64,000 bases of DNA from NCBI RefSeq assembly GCF_002483225.1, contig NZ_DLHL01000011.1, forward strand, positions 372,001 to 436,000. The letters run 5' to 3'. Below the pieces are notes generated by a model that had not been told where the DNA came from, made no database searches, and saw only the letters and a list, made by a program, of their open reading frames with translations. A program made the position numbers and the translations under genes. Positions 42,570-50,496 of this stretch are shown in pieces (position 1 is the first letter of the stretch; the number at the start of each line of letters is the position of its first letter). Source of the DNA: Gemmatimonas sp. UBA7669 (GTDB taxonomy: Bacteria; Gemmatimonadota; Gemmatimonadetes; Gemmatimonadales; Gemmatimonadaceae).

Positions 42570-42705
42570 GCATAGCGTATGCTTCTGCTGCGGCCGCTCC
42601 GACAAGAAGGGTTTGGCAGGGCGTCCGCAACCGACTTAGGCCATCATGGATGCCCCGCCCAACCCAATCCGCACCTGCGGCTGTCAGCATCAAGCGTCGT
42701 TATAC
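42570..42705 (-). repeat. attC site
   Basis: Cores GCATAGC (42570-42576) and GTTATAC (42699-42705). Arm GCTTCTGCTGCGGCCGC on the left pairs with GCGGCTGTCAGCATCAAGC on the right, the right arm carrying extra bases. The stop codon of the gene at 42700 lies in the right core. Confidence 0.82.
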
Positions 42706-43410
42706 CGCCGCGCGCACAGTCTGATCGTCGGCCGGCGCCACACCGACCCAGCCAATCCAGAAATCGATCCCGAAGCGAAGGCCGACGTGGTGGACACGGT
42801 TGGCGTCGGCTTCGACGCCGAGATAGCGAGCCCAGCGCTGGTAGTCGCCAAGCGATGCGTCGTTGTCGCCAAATGCGTGCACCAGGAACAGCGCACGCGG
42901 GACTTGGAAGCGCACGGCTTCAAGAATCGCGGCGACAGGCCGATGCATCAGCTGGTAGCGGAGGCTCTCCGTATCCTGTCTGCTGATTTCAAGGATGTTG
43001 CACAGCTGGGCGAGCCGCGCGGGCTTACCGCTCTTCTCCGAGGCATCGGCGAGCCACTCAGCGACTGGGCGGTCAAAGGGCTCACCGGCCTTCGCCTCGA
43101 CTGCCACGGACACAACTCCGGACTTTGTTGCAAAGAGGGCCCAGAAGTCAGTTTGCGATGCGTGCCCGCCGCCTTCCAGCTCGACCTGATGCTCGGGGAT
43201 GCCCAGCAGAAGCGATGCGCCACTGAATATTGGCTCTGCATCAAGGGTGGCCGCGACCGCAGGCGGGATGCCGCGCTCCGACCCGCGAGCTGCTTCCCAC
43301 GCGACGGCAGCCTCGAATGCGGACTTAGTCTGTCGCCACTGCGTCGCCGGATTCGCAAGCAGGCGGCGCCAGTCGCTGGGGCCCATTGTAGGCACAACTA
43401 GTCGCGACAC
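42700..43410 (-). CDS. Cassette gene: DUF6946-family protein with nuclease-like motif
   Basis: The 236-aa protein has the DUF6946 blocks LVVPTMGPSDWRRLLANPAT, QWRQTKSAFEAAVAWE, LEGGGHASQTDFWALFA, VVSVAVEAKAGEPFDRPVAE and RFQVPRALFLVHAFG. D in QTDFWAL followed by E-A-K in VAVEAKAGE makes a D...E-x-K arrangement like PD-(D/E)xK nucleases; that relation is my inference. Its TAA lies in the downstream attC core and a site bounds it upstream: a clean one-gene cassette. Function, perhaps defence-related, unknown. Confidence 0.75.
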   Translation of the reverse strand: MSRLVVPTMGPSDWRRLLANPATQWRQTKSAFEAAVAWEAARGSERGIPPAVAATLDAEPIFSGASLLLGIPEHQVELEGGGHASQTDFWALFATKSGVVSVAVEAKAGEPFDRPVAEWLADASEKSGKPARLAQLCNILEISRQDTESLRYQLMHRPVAAILEAVRFQVPRALFLVHAFGDNDASLGDYQRWARYLGVEADANRVHHVGLRFGIDFWIGWVGVAPADDQTVRAAV

Positions 43411-43427
43411 GAATCTCTCTCAGGTCG

Positions 43428-43523
43428 GTATAAAGTTCGCTTCTGCTGCGGAAACCCCACTAAGATGCGGCTGCGCAACGGCTGCATCAACAACGTGGCC
43501 GTCAGCAGCAAGCGTCGTCATGT
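43428..43523 (-). repeat. attC site
   Basis: Left core GTATAAA (43428-43434), right core GTCATGT (43517-43523). Arms TCGCTTCTGCTGCGG and CCGTCAGCAGCAAGCG pair with the usual two extra bases on the right. The TGA of the TIR gene lies in the right core. Confidence 0.75.
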
Positions 43524-44636
43524 GTCAGGCGCATCGGCGTCAATCTTCTGCCGAACCAGCTCCGCCAGCTGTTCGGGCGTTAGCACTCTGAGGTCAAGGT
43601 AACCGATTGTACCGGGGACTCCAGGAATGTCCGTATCGTCGAAGCGCACGGGTAGCATCCTGCCGCCCACGCCCTTGAGGTGGGTTGCGAGGGCATGGCT
43701 CTTCTCGTGATTGGGCCAAGCTTTGGCGGCGTAGTGTCGTGAAGAGAACATGACGACAAAGCTCGCGTCTTGTCCATAGACGTGTCCAAAGTGCTCGGCG
43801 AGATCCTTGCCCCAAAGATTTGTCTGCTCGTATCGGTCGTAGAACACGTCCACGCCGGCCTCGCGTAGAGCATCTGCGACCTTTTCAACGTACTCGCGGT
43901 CTTCTCCGGCGAACGAGAGCGCGACATCGTACTTTCGACGAGCCGCCGTGCGGCGCGCACTCCGCTTCTCCTTGGCCGTACTTGGATCCGTTGCGGGAGC
44001 AGACGGTCCAGAAGTGGAGGTGCGTATCTTGAAGCCGAGCGCCTCAACGTCGGCCCGAGACTTCTCGATCTCGCTGCGCCGGGCCGCTACGGCCGCTCGA
44101 ACCGCGGGCTCAAGCTGGCGGTTGTACTCCGCAACCTGCGCGTCAACCCAACCAAGCCACTCCTTCAGCCTGGTGAGATCTTCGTCAAACCACTTTTTTG
44201 TTGCGGCGACGTCGCGACCCGGAGAATCGTACGGGAACCGTAACTCGTCTTTGCCAATCACAGCCCGCGCACCATTCAGTGTATATGTGCTTGGCCGGCA
44301 TCTTAATACTTGAGGGTCTCCGCTGAATGGGAGATGGTAGCAGACCTCAAGTCCATCAACGATCGTTGGTCCCCACGGGTTGTGGGCGCGATTGAAGTCG
44401 TGGCTGACGTCGATCTTGACGTCGCGCGTGGACACTTCGATTTGGTCGTCATGAAGCAAGATGGGTCTTACGACGAGTTCGGAAGCTGTCATTGCGGCGA
44501 GGTCTTCATCAGTGCGCGACGCGAATCCGGACTCAGGGATCGTGCGGACACGCTCAGCGACGCCCTTCAGCTGATCGTCTAGCACTGAGCGCAGGTCGTA
44601 ATCGCTGAACAGCAGGGTCCAGTCCTTTCTGATCAT
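43518..44636 (-). CDS. Cassette gene: TIR-domain protein
   Basis: The protein is 372 aa. N-terminal 200 residues are an unassigned domain (LELLVRPILLHDDQIEVSTR-like region, then CYHLPFSGDP), followed by a helical linker with many Glu/Arg and a basic stretch. The C-terminal TIR domain begins KYDVALSFAGEDREYVEKVA, continues ALREAGVDVFYDRYEQTNLW, ASFVVMFSSRHYAAKAWPNH and EKSHAL, where the Glu after W-P-N-H is in the position of the catalytic glutamate of NAD-cleaving TIRs. Prokaryotic TIR proteins often act in phage defence; that role is inferred. Confidence 0.85.
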   Translation of the reverse strand: MIRKDWTLLFSDYDLRSVLDDQLKGVAERVRTIPESGFASRTDEDLAAMTASELVVRPILLHDDQIEVSTRDVKIDVSHDFNRAHNPWGPTIVDGLEVCYHLPFSGDPQVLRCRPSTYTLNGARAVIGKDELRFPYDSPGRDVAATKKWFDEDLTRLKEWLGWVDAQVAEYNRQLEPAVRAAVAARRSEIEKSRADVEALGFKIRTSTSGPSAPATDPSTAKEKRSARRTAARRKYDVALSFAGEDREYVEKVADALREAGVDVFYDRYEQTNLWGKDLAEHFGHVYGQDASFVVMFSSRHYAAKAWPNHEKSHALATHLKGVGGRMLPVRFDDTDIPGVPGTIGYLDLRVLTPEQLAELVRQKIDADAPDT

Positions 44637-44673
44637 TGGTTATCGCGGAAGTCGGGTAGGTACGCTTAACGCT

Positions 44674-44757
44674 TTGTGTTCAGCTGCGAGCGGATGAAAT
44701 AGAGCGAGCGAAGCGAACGCAGAATAGCCCGCTCGTCTGCTGCAACACTGGGTGAGA
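44674..44757 (-). repeat. attC site with degraded right core
   Basis: Left core GCTTAAC (44674-44680, reverse GTTAAGC). GTGTTCAGCTGCGAGCGG pairs with CCGCTCGTCTGCTGCAACAC, the right arm having two extra bases. The expected right GTT core is missing (GGGTGAG instead). The IS481 element starts 28 bp further on. Confidence 0.7.
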
Positions 44758-44784
44758 CGGCACGTTCGAACACTCACCGGTACA

Positions 44785-44830
44785 AACCGGGTAGATAGGT
44801 AACAGAACAAACCGGCAGCATGGGTAACAC
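44785..44830 (+). repeat. IS481 left inverted repeat
   Basis: 46-bp terminal repeat with internal GGTAACA repeats, matching 46036-46081 in reverse with five mismatches. Confidence 0.85.
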
Positions 44831-44875
44831 TCCATTCAAACTGCATCTTCGCTTCGTACCCCGCGAGGAGCGACG

Positions 44876-46024
44876 ATGCCGTGGTTGGAGACCGCACCGG
44901 TGGAGCAGCGCCAGCAGTTCATCGAAGACTATCAGGAGGGCTTCTATTCCATGTCCGAGCTCTGCGCTCGCTATGGGATCAGTCGCAAGACCGGCTACAA
45001 GTGGCTCGAGCGGTTCGCCGACGGCGGACGGCGCGGGCTGGCGGATCGGAGTCGAGCGCCCCACACCTGTCCGCATCGCCTCAGCGACGTCGTGGCGGAG
45101 CATCTGTGTCAGGCGCGAAAGAAGCATCCGGACTGGGGGCCAGCGAAGCTGCTCGACTGGCTTGCCGCCCGGCATCCAGACATCGAATGGCCGGCGACGA
45201 GTACGGCGGGGGATTTGCTCGCGCGCCGCGGTTTGGTGGTCAAGCGTCGGCGTCGGCGCCCACATCAACACCCGGGGGTGGTGGCGCCCGTGACGACGAC
45301 GCCCAACGATCTGTGGACGGCCGACTTCAAGGGCCAATTCACGACGCGTGATGGCATCTGGTGCTATCCCCTCACGATTGCCGATCAGCACACGCGCTTC
45401 CTGCTCACGTGTCGCGGGCTCCTCTCCACCAAGGGCGTCGGCGTCAAACCGTTCTTCGAGCGCGCCTTCCGCGAGTATGGATTGCCCTTGGCCATCCGCA
45501 CCGACAACGGGGTGCCGTTTGCCACGACCGGCATTCACGGCCTCTCGCAGCTCAATGTCTGGTGGATGCGGCTCGGCATTCAGCACCAACGCATTCATCC
45601 TGGACGACCACAACAGAACGGTGCGCATGAGCGCATGCACCGCACCCTCAAGCGCGCAGCCATCCGCCCACCGCGAGCCAATGCCGCGGCACAGCAGCGC
45701 GCGTTCGACGCCTTCCGGCGCGAGTACAACACCGAACGGCCGCACGAGTACTTGGGCGGCGAGACGCCGGCCACACACTACGCGAGTTCGCCGCGTCCGT
45801 ACCCGAAACGACTCCCGGCCCAAGAGTACCCTGGACACTTCCTCGTCAAGAAGATCACCACGGGAGGGACGTTCCGCTTCCAGCATCGACTGCTGTTCAT
45901 CGCCCAGTCGCTCACCAATCACCACATTGGATTGGAAGAGACCGATGATGGGATTTGGTCCATCTTCTTCAACACCGTCCTCTTGGCCAAGCTCGACGAA
46001 CGGGACTACATCATTCGCGGGTAA
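44876..46024 (+). CDS. IS481-family DDE transposase
   Basis: The protein is 382 aa; GAGGAG precedes the ATG. N-terminal helix-turn-helix domain (FYSMSELCARYGISRKTGYK). The integrase core has DDE residues in LWTADFKGQF (D), AIRTDNGVPF (D) and QQNGAHERMHRTLK (E), and NTERPHEYLGGETPA at the end of the core, all as in the IS481 group. The C-terminal domain is beta-rich. Frame is complete, so the element could be active. Confidence 0.93.
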   Translation: MPWLETAPVEQRQQFIEDYQEGFYSMSELCARYGISRKTGYKWLERFADGGRRGLADRSRAPHTCPHRLSDVVAEHLCQARKKHPDWGPAKLLDWLAARHPDIEWPATSTAGDLLARRGLVVKRRRRRPHQHPGVVAPVTTTPNDLWTADFKGQFTTRDGIWCYPLTIADQHTRFLLTCRGLLSTKGVGVKPFFERAFREYGLPLAIRTDNGVPFATTGIHGLSQLNVWWMRLGIQHQRIHPGRPQQNGAHERMHRTLKRAAIRPPRANAAAQQRAFDAFRREYNTERPHEYLGGETPATHYASSPRPYPKRLPAQEYPGHFLVKKITTGGTFRFQHRLLFIAQSLTNHHIGLEETDDGIWSIFFNTVLLAKLDERDYIIRG

Positions 46025-46035
46025 CCCGCTCGAAC

Positions 46036-46081
46036 GTGTTACCCATGTTGCCGGTTTACTCTGTTACCCATCTCCCCGGTT
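46036..46081 (-). repeat. IS481 right inverted repeat
   Basis: 46-bp terminal repeat, the inverse of 44785-44830 (41/46 identical). Confidence 0.85.
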
Positions 46082-46083
46082 GC

Positions 46084-46665
46084 TCAGCGTCTGACGGCGC
46101 AGAAGTATCCCGATGGCGAAGGAAGTATGCGATTGGTCTTGGGATCGTAGAGCCTGTAGTTCCCGTTCATCGGATTGTCCCATGCGCCGAAGAAGCCCGT
46201 GCCGGATACGTGCGTAATGGCGTACCGTGTCGGAGAATCATCGAAACACAGGTAGGTAATCGGACATCCGTGTACCAGCGTCCGATCGGAGTAGAGTCTC
46301 CATGACAGATCGAATTGTACGAACGGTGCCGTGCGTTCGACCCCCACGAGTTGCGGGATCGGGAGTGGCGTAGAGTCGGCCACGAAAACACCGCGGCGAA
46401 TCTTCCGGCGTGGCCTTACGAAGGGGGCCCGCGCAGTGCTATCCGGCGCCGCGAGTTGCACAGTCTCCACTTCGGAAACGCGTCCGTTCACCGTGTCTAC
46501 CTGGAAGATCCGAAAGTGTCCTTCCAACGCCCGCCACTGTGAGGAGTCGTAGACCGCCGCATCGCGGAAGGTCTGGCGATTGCACTGGTCTGGAGCGCGG
46601 AATGCTTGACGCGCCGAGCCGCATGCAGTCGCCAACGCTACAGGGAACAGGATCAAGTATTTCAT
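46084..46665 (-). CDS. Cassette gene: putative lipoprotein
   Basis: The 193-aa protein begins MKYLILFPVALATACGSARQ, a signal peptide with lipobox (ATAC). Mature part contains VDTVNGRVSEVETVQLAAPD, VERTAPFVQFDLSWRLYSDR, CPITYLCFDDSPTRYAITHV and NYRLYDPKTNRILPSPSGYF, with three to four Cys. No family recognised. The IS481 element lies directly after its stop codon, leaving the gene whole but separating it from its attC. Confidence 0.65.
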   Translation of the reverse strand: MKYLILFPVALATACGSARQAFRAPDQCNRQTFRDAAVYDSSQWRALEGHFRIFQVDTVNGRVSEVETVQLAAPDSTARAPFVRPRRKIRRGVFVADSTPLPIPQLVGVERTAPFVQFDLSWRLYSDRTLVHGCPITYLCFDDSPTRYAITHVSGTGFFGAWDNPMNGNYRLYDPKTNRILPSPSGYFCAVRR

Positions 46666-46675
46666 GGAGGTGACA

Positions 46676-46712
46676 GGCTAACGTGTGCTTCTGCTGCAGC
46701 CGCTTCCATGAA
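46676..46712 (-). repeat. attC half-site
   Basis: Core GGCTAAC (46676-46682) and arm GTGCTTCTGCTGCAGCCGC match the left half of good sites. The complementary right arm is not found; the DUF3291 stop is only 13 bp further. Probably a truncated attC. Confidence 0.5.
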
Positions 46713-46724
46713 AAGGCAGCCGAC

Positions 46725-47177
46725 TCAAAAGGAGGACGGGGGCGGAAACGGCTGTTTGAACGTGAACGCGTTGGGGCTGGGACCGACGCGGCGGAGATCC
46801 TCCAGGCGCGCGACCGCTTCCTCAGGCGAAGGCCGGTGGCCTGCGGGCACCCACCAGAGTACGAGAAACGCCTCGGCCATCCGGCTGAACCATTCCCGTC
46901 GACGCGCGAGAACTTCCGCGTGGCCGCTACGATAGACGTACTGGTGCAGCGCCTCGAGCGACTCCCAGACGGAGAAGTTGACGATGATGCGGTCGTCGGC
47001 ATAGGGCCGCACGGCGGTGGCGTCGCCGGTTTCGGTCTGAAAGCGCCAGATGAAGCCGGGCGCGGCGTCGGCAAGCGCGTTGATCTCGTCGAGTGCGGCA
47101 ACGAAGTCCGCAATCTCAGGCGCTTCGAGCGGGGCCACCAAGCGTCCGATGTTGAGTTGCGCGAGCTGGAAGTCCAT
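46725..47177 (-). CDS. Cassette gene: DUF3291-family protein
   Basis: The 150-aa protein starts MDFQLAQLNIGRLVAPLEAP at 47177 and shows the complete DUF3291 pattern: FVAALDEINALADAAPGFIW, FQTETGDATAVRPY, IIVNFSVWESLEALHQYVYR, WFSRMAEAFLVLWWVPAGHR and the end GPSPNAFTFKQPFPPP. Related dimeric alpha/beta-barrel proteins are small heme- or ligand-binding enzymes. It fits in a one-gene cassette, 27 bp from the next attC. Confidence 0.85.
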   Translation of the reverse strand: MDFQLAQLNIGRLVAPLEAPEIADFVAALDEINALADAAPGFIWRFQTETGDATAVRPYADDRIIVNFSVWESLEALHQYVYRSGHAEVLARRREWFSRMAEAFLVLWWVPAGHRPSPEEAVARLEDLRRVGPSPNAFTFKQPFPPPSSF

Positions 47178-47204
47178 TCGATGTCGATGCGGCAGGCTTG
47201 GTCC

Positions 47205-47324
47205 GTATAACGACTGGCGTTGTGCGGCGGCACTACAATCAAATGCGGCTGAGGGCGCGTGCACCAGCCGGCGTCTCCTGCGGCTGCTTCCCCATAGCGC
47301 CGTCCGCACCAACGCGGGTTAGAC
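47205..47324 (-). repeat. attC site
   Basis: Cores GTATAAC (47205-47211) and GTTAGAC (47318-47324). Arms GGCGTTGTGCGGCGG and CCGTCCGCACCAACGC pair with one extra G and one extra A on the right. Confidence 0.85.
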
Positions 47325-47329
47325 CGCAG

Positions 47330-48358
47330 CTATCGTGTTCTGTCCGACCGATGCGTCCGCTTGAAGTCATCCCATCCCGGAGGCTCCAGCAGGTTGTCGG
47401 CGATCTCGGCCACTTCTTCCGCCGAACGCCACTCGGCGAGTATGGAACGCATCTCACCGGAAAGCACGAGGTCTTCCTGGCGCATCTGGCTGGCGGCTTC
47501 GAGGCCCAGCTGCAGGTTCTTGGGAAACTTGTAGATGGCGCCCACTCTCCGCTCCTGAGACCCACGGCCGAGGACCGACCGTCGGTGAAGCGCCGCGTCC
47601 GAGGCGACGGAGTTCAGGAACCCCTCAGTTCCTCCCCGCTCCGCGATCTCCTGGGCGGCTGACAGCGCGGAATCCGCCGTTCCGCCGGTCTCGTTGATGT
47701 AAGGCATCGCCCGGGCAAGCAGGATGCCGACGTCCTGCCCTGAGACGTCTTGGAAGCCCACATTCTTGGTCCGGACGCGGAGCGCGACTCCCGCCGACTC
47801 ATCCGGGGCGAAGCACAGCGCCCGGGCCGCCGGCGCGGTGACTTGCAGACAGGTCCCATCCGCCGTAGTCACGTCGATGACGGGTCGTGAGAGTTCCCAC
47901 ACAGTACGGAAAACCGCAAACGACCCGAGAAGCGAGAACGCGCCGCCGCCACCTGTCGCAACACCAAGCAGGCCCGCGGCACTGACGGTACCAAGCGCCG
48001 CCATGGTCACCACGAAGCCCCTGCGCCGTCGAACGAGGTTGCGAGCGTATCGCCAACTGACGAGCTCGCCCAGCGTCGGTCGGCCAACCTGTATCAGCGT
48101 CAGTCCCGAGCGGTGACGCAAGAGCGAGATGTCGGACGTGGCCTCCTGGACCAGCGCCGTCTCCGAAAGGCGCGCGCAATCGTCGAGCGCCTCCCATCGT
48201 TCGTCGAACGGACAGAGGTTCCATCGCCCGCACCGCGGGCACACCGCCCAGATCCGGCCTCGCGCGAGGTCGAAGGCGATCCGGCGGCCTACCGGGAAGT
48301 GCTCCAGCGCCCGGTTCCTGCCGAGTGATGAGGGACAGAAGAGGCAGTTGGAATACAT
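47330..48358 (-). CDS. Cassette gene: zinc-ribbon membrane protein
   Basis: The 342-aa protein has a zinc ribbon with CLFC near residue 5 and CPRCGRWNLC near 40 (C-x2-C ... C-x2-C), then a basic linker and two hydrophobic helices (FVVTMAALGTVSAAGLLGVA and FSLLGSFAVFRTVWELS). The C-terminal half is soluble (LCFAPDESAGVALRVR, NVGFQDVSGQDVGILLARAM, a helical SALSAAQEIAER part). No family recognised. The TAG stop lies 5 bp from an attC core. Confidence 0.65.
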   Translation of the reverse strand: MYSNCLFCPSSLGRNRALEHFPVGRRIAFDLARGRIWAVCPRCGRWNLCPFDERWEALDDCARLSETALVQEATSDISLLRHRSGLTLIQVGRPTLGELVSWRYARNLVRRRRGFVVTMAALGTVSAAGLLGVATGGGGAFSLLGSFAVFRTVWELSRPVIDVTTADGTCLQVTAPAARALCFAPDESAGVALRVRTKNVGFQDVSGQDVGILLARAMPYINETGGTADSALSAAQEIAERGGTEGFLNSVASDAALHRRSVLGRGSQERRVGAIYKFPKNLQLGLEAASQMRQEDLVLSGEMRSILAEWRSAEEVAEIADNLLEPPGWDDFKRTHRSDRTR

Positions 48359-48373
48359 GGCGGTGGAATGCGG

Positions 48374-48469
48374 TCTTAGCGCCCAAGTTCAGCTGCAAAG
48401 CGGCCACTCGGAGTCCGCCTCCAGGGCAGGCAGCATTGGCCGCTTTGTCAGCTGCAACGCACGTTAGCT
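48374..48469 (-). repeat. attC site
   Basis: Left core TCTTAGC (48374-48380), right core GTTAGCT (48463-48469). GTTCAGCTGCAAAGCGGCC pairs with GGCCGCTTTGTCAGCTGCAA, the right arm having two extra bases (A and G). Among the best-formed sites. Confidence 0.88.
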
Positions 48470-48486
48470 GGCACATTCCCTCGTGG

Positions 48487-49362
48487 TCACGACCAAAACG
48501 CGCGGCCCTGCCAACCGCTTGGGAATCCCATCGCTGAGGAGCTGACAACAGGGTATCGTGCCGTTAAAGCCTTTAGCCGGTGTTTCCAGTCGGACGTAGG
48601 ATCAATCACGGCCAAGAGAGCCACGAGAACGATGGCCCGCGCGTGAAAAGTATTGGTATTTGTGAACTCAGTTTTCAGCGCTTTGGCGATTCTTGGCTTA
48701 TCGACTTCGATGGTAGCATTCCAGAGGCGGTTATGGTGCGCGCACATGTTACGCAGCACATTCAGCGATCGAAACCATGAGACCAAAATGGCTTCGTCAT
48801 AGCCAAACTGTTTTGCGACGAGTTTGCGATTGTCTAGATGCAACCCGGAGTACAGGCGAGAAAGCACACCGTATGTTATCGCCTCCGAGATCGCCCAGAT
48901 GGGCGCAATCGGAGGCGAGTTATAGCGTTGTTTGTAGTGATGTATCGCAAGGTACTTCGCGTCAGCCGCTATTCGCAGAAAGCCTGAGAACGCTTCGTAG
49001 TCTTGGTAGTGGACAGACTCACAATGAAAGTGCGGTCCGTGGGCTACAGCGAGCGTGTTGATAATGGCGGCTCGCAGTGCAACCTCAACTTTTTCCACTG
49101 CATCCAAACACAGCAGGCGCAACTCTCGATCGAAGTTGTATAGCGCCAGAACGTCGTCAAAGCTGGTACCACCCTTGAACGCTTTGGACGGCAGTAACTG
49201 CAGCGGCCTCATATAAATGAGCAGCCGGTAATAGCCTACAAAAGAGAGGGCCGCCTCACAGGCGGCCACATCAGTTACTGCAAGTCCTCTACGCTGGATG
49301 TGCGCGACAAGGTCAGAGGGGGTCTTGGCCGGCTTTCCGTATGCTCTTACGGTATGGCTCAT
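48487..49362 (-). CDS. Cassette gene: Abi_2 (AbiD/AbiF) abortive-infection protein
   Basis: The protein is 291 aa. Family blocks: YGKPAKTPSDLVAHIQRRGL, ALSFVGYYRLLIYMRPLQLL, FDDVLALYNFDRELRLLCLD, VEKVEVALRAAIINTLAVAH and the HEPN-type ribonuclease motif LNVLRNMCAHHNRLWNATIE (R-N-x3-H). Abi_2 proteins stop phage spread by disabling the infected cell, probably by cutting RNA. Unlike typical cassettes this one has its own promoter and a structured leader RNA (49389-49436). The stop lies 18 bp from the attC. Confidence 0.9.
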   Translation of the reverse strand: MSHTVRAYGKPAKTPSDLVAHIQRRGLAVTDVAACEAALSFVGYYRLLIYMRPLQLLPSKAFKGGTSFDDVLALYNFDRELRLLCLDAVEKVEVALRAAIINTLAVAHGPHFHCESVHYQDYEAFSGFLRIAADAKYLAIHHYKQRYNSPPIAPIWAISEAITYGVLSRLYSGLHLDNRKLVAKQFGYDEAILVSWFRSLNVLRNMCAHHNRLWNATIEVDKPRIAKALKTEFTNTNTFHARAIVLVALLAVIDPTSDWKHRLKALTARYPVVSSSAMGFPSGWQGRAFWS

Positions 49363-49388
49363 TGGCAGCTAAGTAGGTACAAGAAACA

Positions 49389-49436
49389 AGCCCCCTGGTG
49401 CGCATTTAGGGCGAACCCTAAAGAGGCGTGGGGGCT
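49389..49436 (-). ncRNA. Structured leader RNA upstream of the abi gene (AbiF-RNA-like)
   Basis: On the minus strand AGCCCCC (49436-49430) pairs with GGGGGCT (49395-49389), enclosing an inner stem TTTAGGG-TTCG-CCCTAAA with a UUCG-type loop; short ACGCC and TGCGCA segments can pair between. The element starts about 10 nt after the likely transcription start. Conserved RNA structures (the AbiF motif) are known upstream of Abi_2 genes; that this is that motif is my inference. It is not followed by a U-run, so it is not a simple terminator. Confidence 0.6.
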
Positions 49437-49450
49437 ATGATTACTAATGA

Positions 49451-49478
49451 GTCTAGCGGCAGCCGGCCCAATGTCAAG
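49451..49478 (-). promoter_or_regulatory. Sigma-70-like promoter of the abi cassette
   Basis: On the minus strand TTGACA (49478-49473) and TAGACT (49456-49451) are separated by 16 bp, a near-consensus promoter. Predicted start about 49444, immediately before the structured leader. Cassettes normally lack a promoter, so a good one here is notable. Confidence 0.65.
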
Positions 49479-49520
49479 CACTGGGCAATAGTAGATTCCC
49501 GACTATCGGAAGCGAATACC

Positions 49521-49660
49521 AGCTAGCGCTCGCGTTCTGCAGCAAACGCCTACGCCAATGCAAGCGAGGCGTTCGCACCGGCCCTTGACGCTATCGCGAA
49601 CGCCCCGCGCTCGCCACACCAGTGCTGGCAGCGTTTGACTGCAGCAACGCATCGTTGGAC
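49521..49660 (-). repeat. attC site
   Basis: Cores AGCTAGC (49521-49527) and GTTGGAC (49654-49660). GCGTTCTGCAGCAAACGCC pairs with GCGTTTGACTGCAGCAACGC with extra G and T on the right. Closely similar in sequence to the next site (50497). Confidence 0.83.
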
Positions 49661-49802
49661 ACCCCCAGCAACGCCGCACCCCGATCGCGACGGCGGTGGC
49701 GCGCGTGTGCCGCGACGACATCGCCAGCCGGCGGCCCGCGGCGGCACCCTCGCGCAGGGACCGGTTGCGCAGACGCGGAGATGGCCGCGGGGTGGACCGA
49801 TG

Positions 49803-50315
49803 CTATCGCGAAATGCCGAGTGGCGTCCGCCCGCAGTCGCGGCGGATCAGGCGCATGGGCACGAGTGGCTCGCCACGTGGCGAGGCGCTGTTGACGGAGA
49901 ACGCCCAGCCGTGCCAGTTCCCGGTGCTGTCGGCCCCCAGCACGGCGGTGAGGCTGGCGACCCCTCCGCTGAAGCTGAGCACCAGCGAGTCAGGGGGCAG
50001 CAGGGAGAACGCTACGCGCTCGAGTTGCACGGTCCCGTCCTGAATGCGCCACCCCGGACGGCTCTGCCTAAGGAGGGCCGACCGGGTGTTGAGCCCCTGA
50101 CCTTCCAGCCAGGCCGTGGGCACCTCGAGCTGGCCACCATTGATTGTGTCCAGCCGCACCAGGTCCGGCGGCGGCGGCACAAGCATGTGACGGAAGACGG
50201 CGGGGAATGAGTCCAGCTCCACGGCGTAGCACCCCAGGGCGCGAGGGCTCAACTGCGGGGCAAGACTGCAGGCGGAGACGCTGACGGCGCATGCGAGGGC
50301 GACGAGAACGCGCAT
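49803..50315 (-). CDS. Cassette gene: putative lipoprotein
   Basis: The 170-aa protein begins MRVLVALACAVSVSACSLAP, lipobox VSAC. Mature beta-rich domain: CYAVELDSFPAVFRHMLVPP, IQDGTVQLERVAFSLLPPDS, LVLSFSGGVASLTAVLGADS and TGNWHGWAFSVNSASPRGEP. A lipocalin-like small barrel is possible. The 142 bp between its stop and the attC hold no gene. Start chosen at the signal peptide (50315). Confidence 0.65.
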   Translation of the reverse strand: MRVLVALACAVSVSACSLAPQLSPRALGCYAVELDSFPAVFRHMLVPPPPDLVRLDTINGGQLEVPTAWLEGQGLNTRSALLRQSRPGWRIQDGTVQLERVAFSLLPPDSLVLSFSGGVASLTAVLGADSTGNWHGWAFSVNSASPRGEPLVPMRLIRRDCGRTPLGISR

Positions 50316-50496
50316 GTGAAGCGAAGAAAAATGATCACGCGCTACCGGATACAGCTCTTGTCTCAAATAACCCATCGCCCACCGAGTGTTCCATGACCCG
50401 GACGTGCCAGCCACCGCGACAACGACGGTCGGCCGGTGGCGAGCGAGCACCGATGCGGCGTGCAGGACCTCCATGGTCACACAAGACCCGTGGGGT

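Larger units (their letters stand above)
44785..46081 (+). mobile_element. IS481-family insertion sequence with 46-bp inverted repeats
   Basis: The element is 1297 bp, bounded by AACCGGG...GGTAACAC (44785-44830) and its inverse (46036-46081); 41 of 46 positions match. One transposase gene (44876-46024) fills it. It is inserted between the stop of a cassette gene (TGA at 46084) and the attC of that cassette. No convincing target duplication is visible. The intact gene and clean repeats suggest a fairly recent insertion. Confidence 0.87.
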
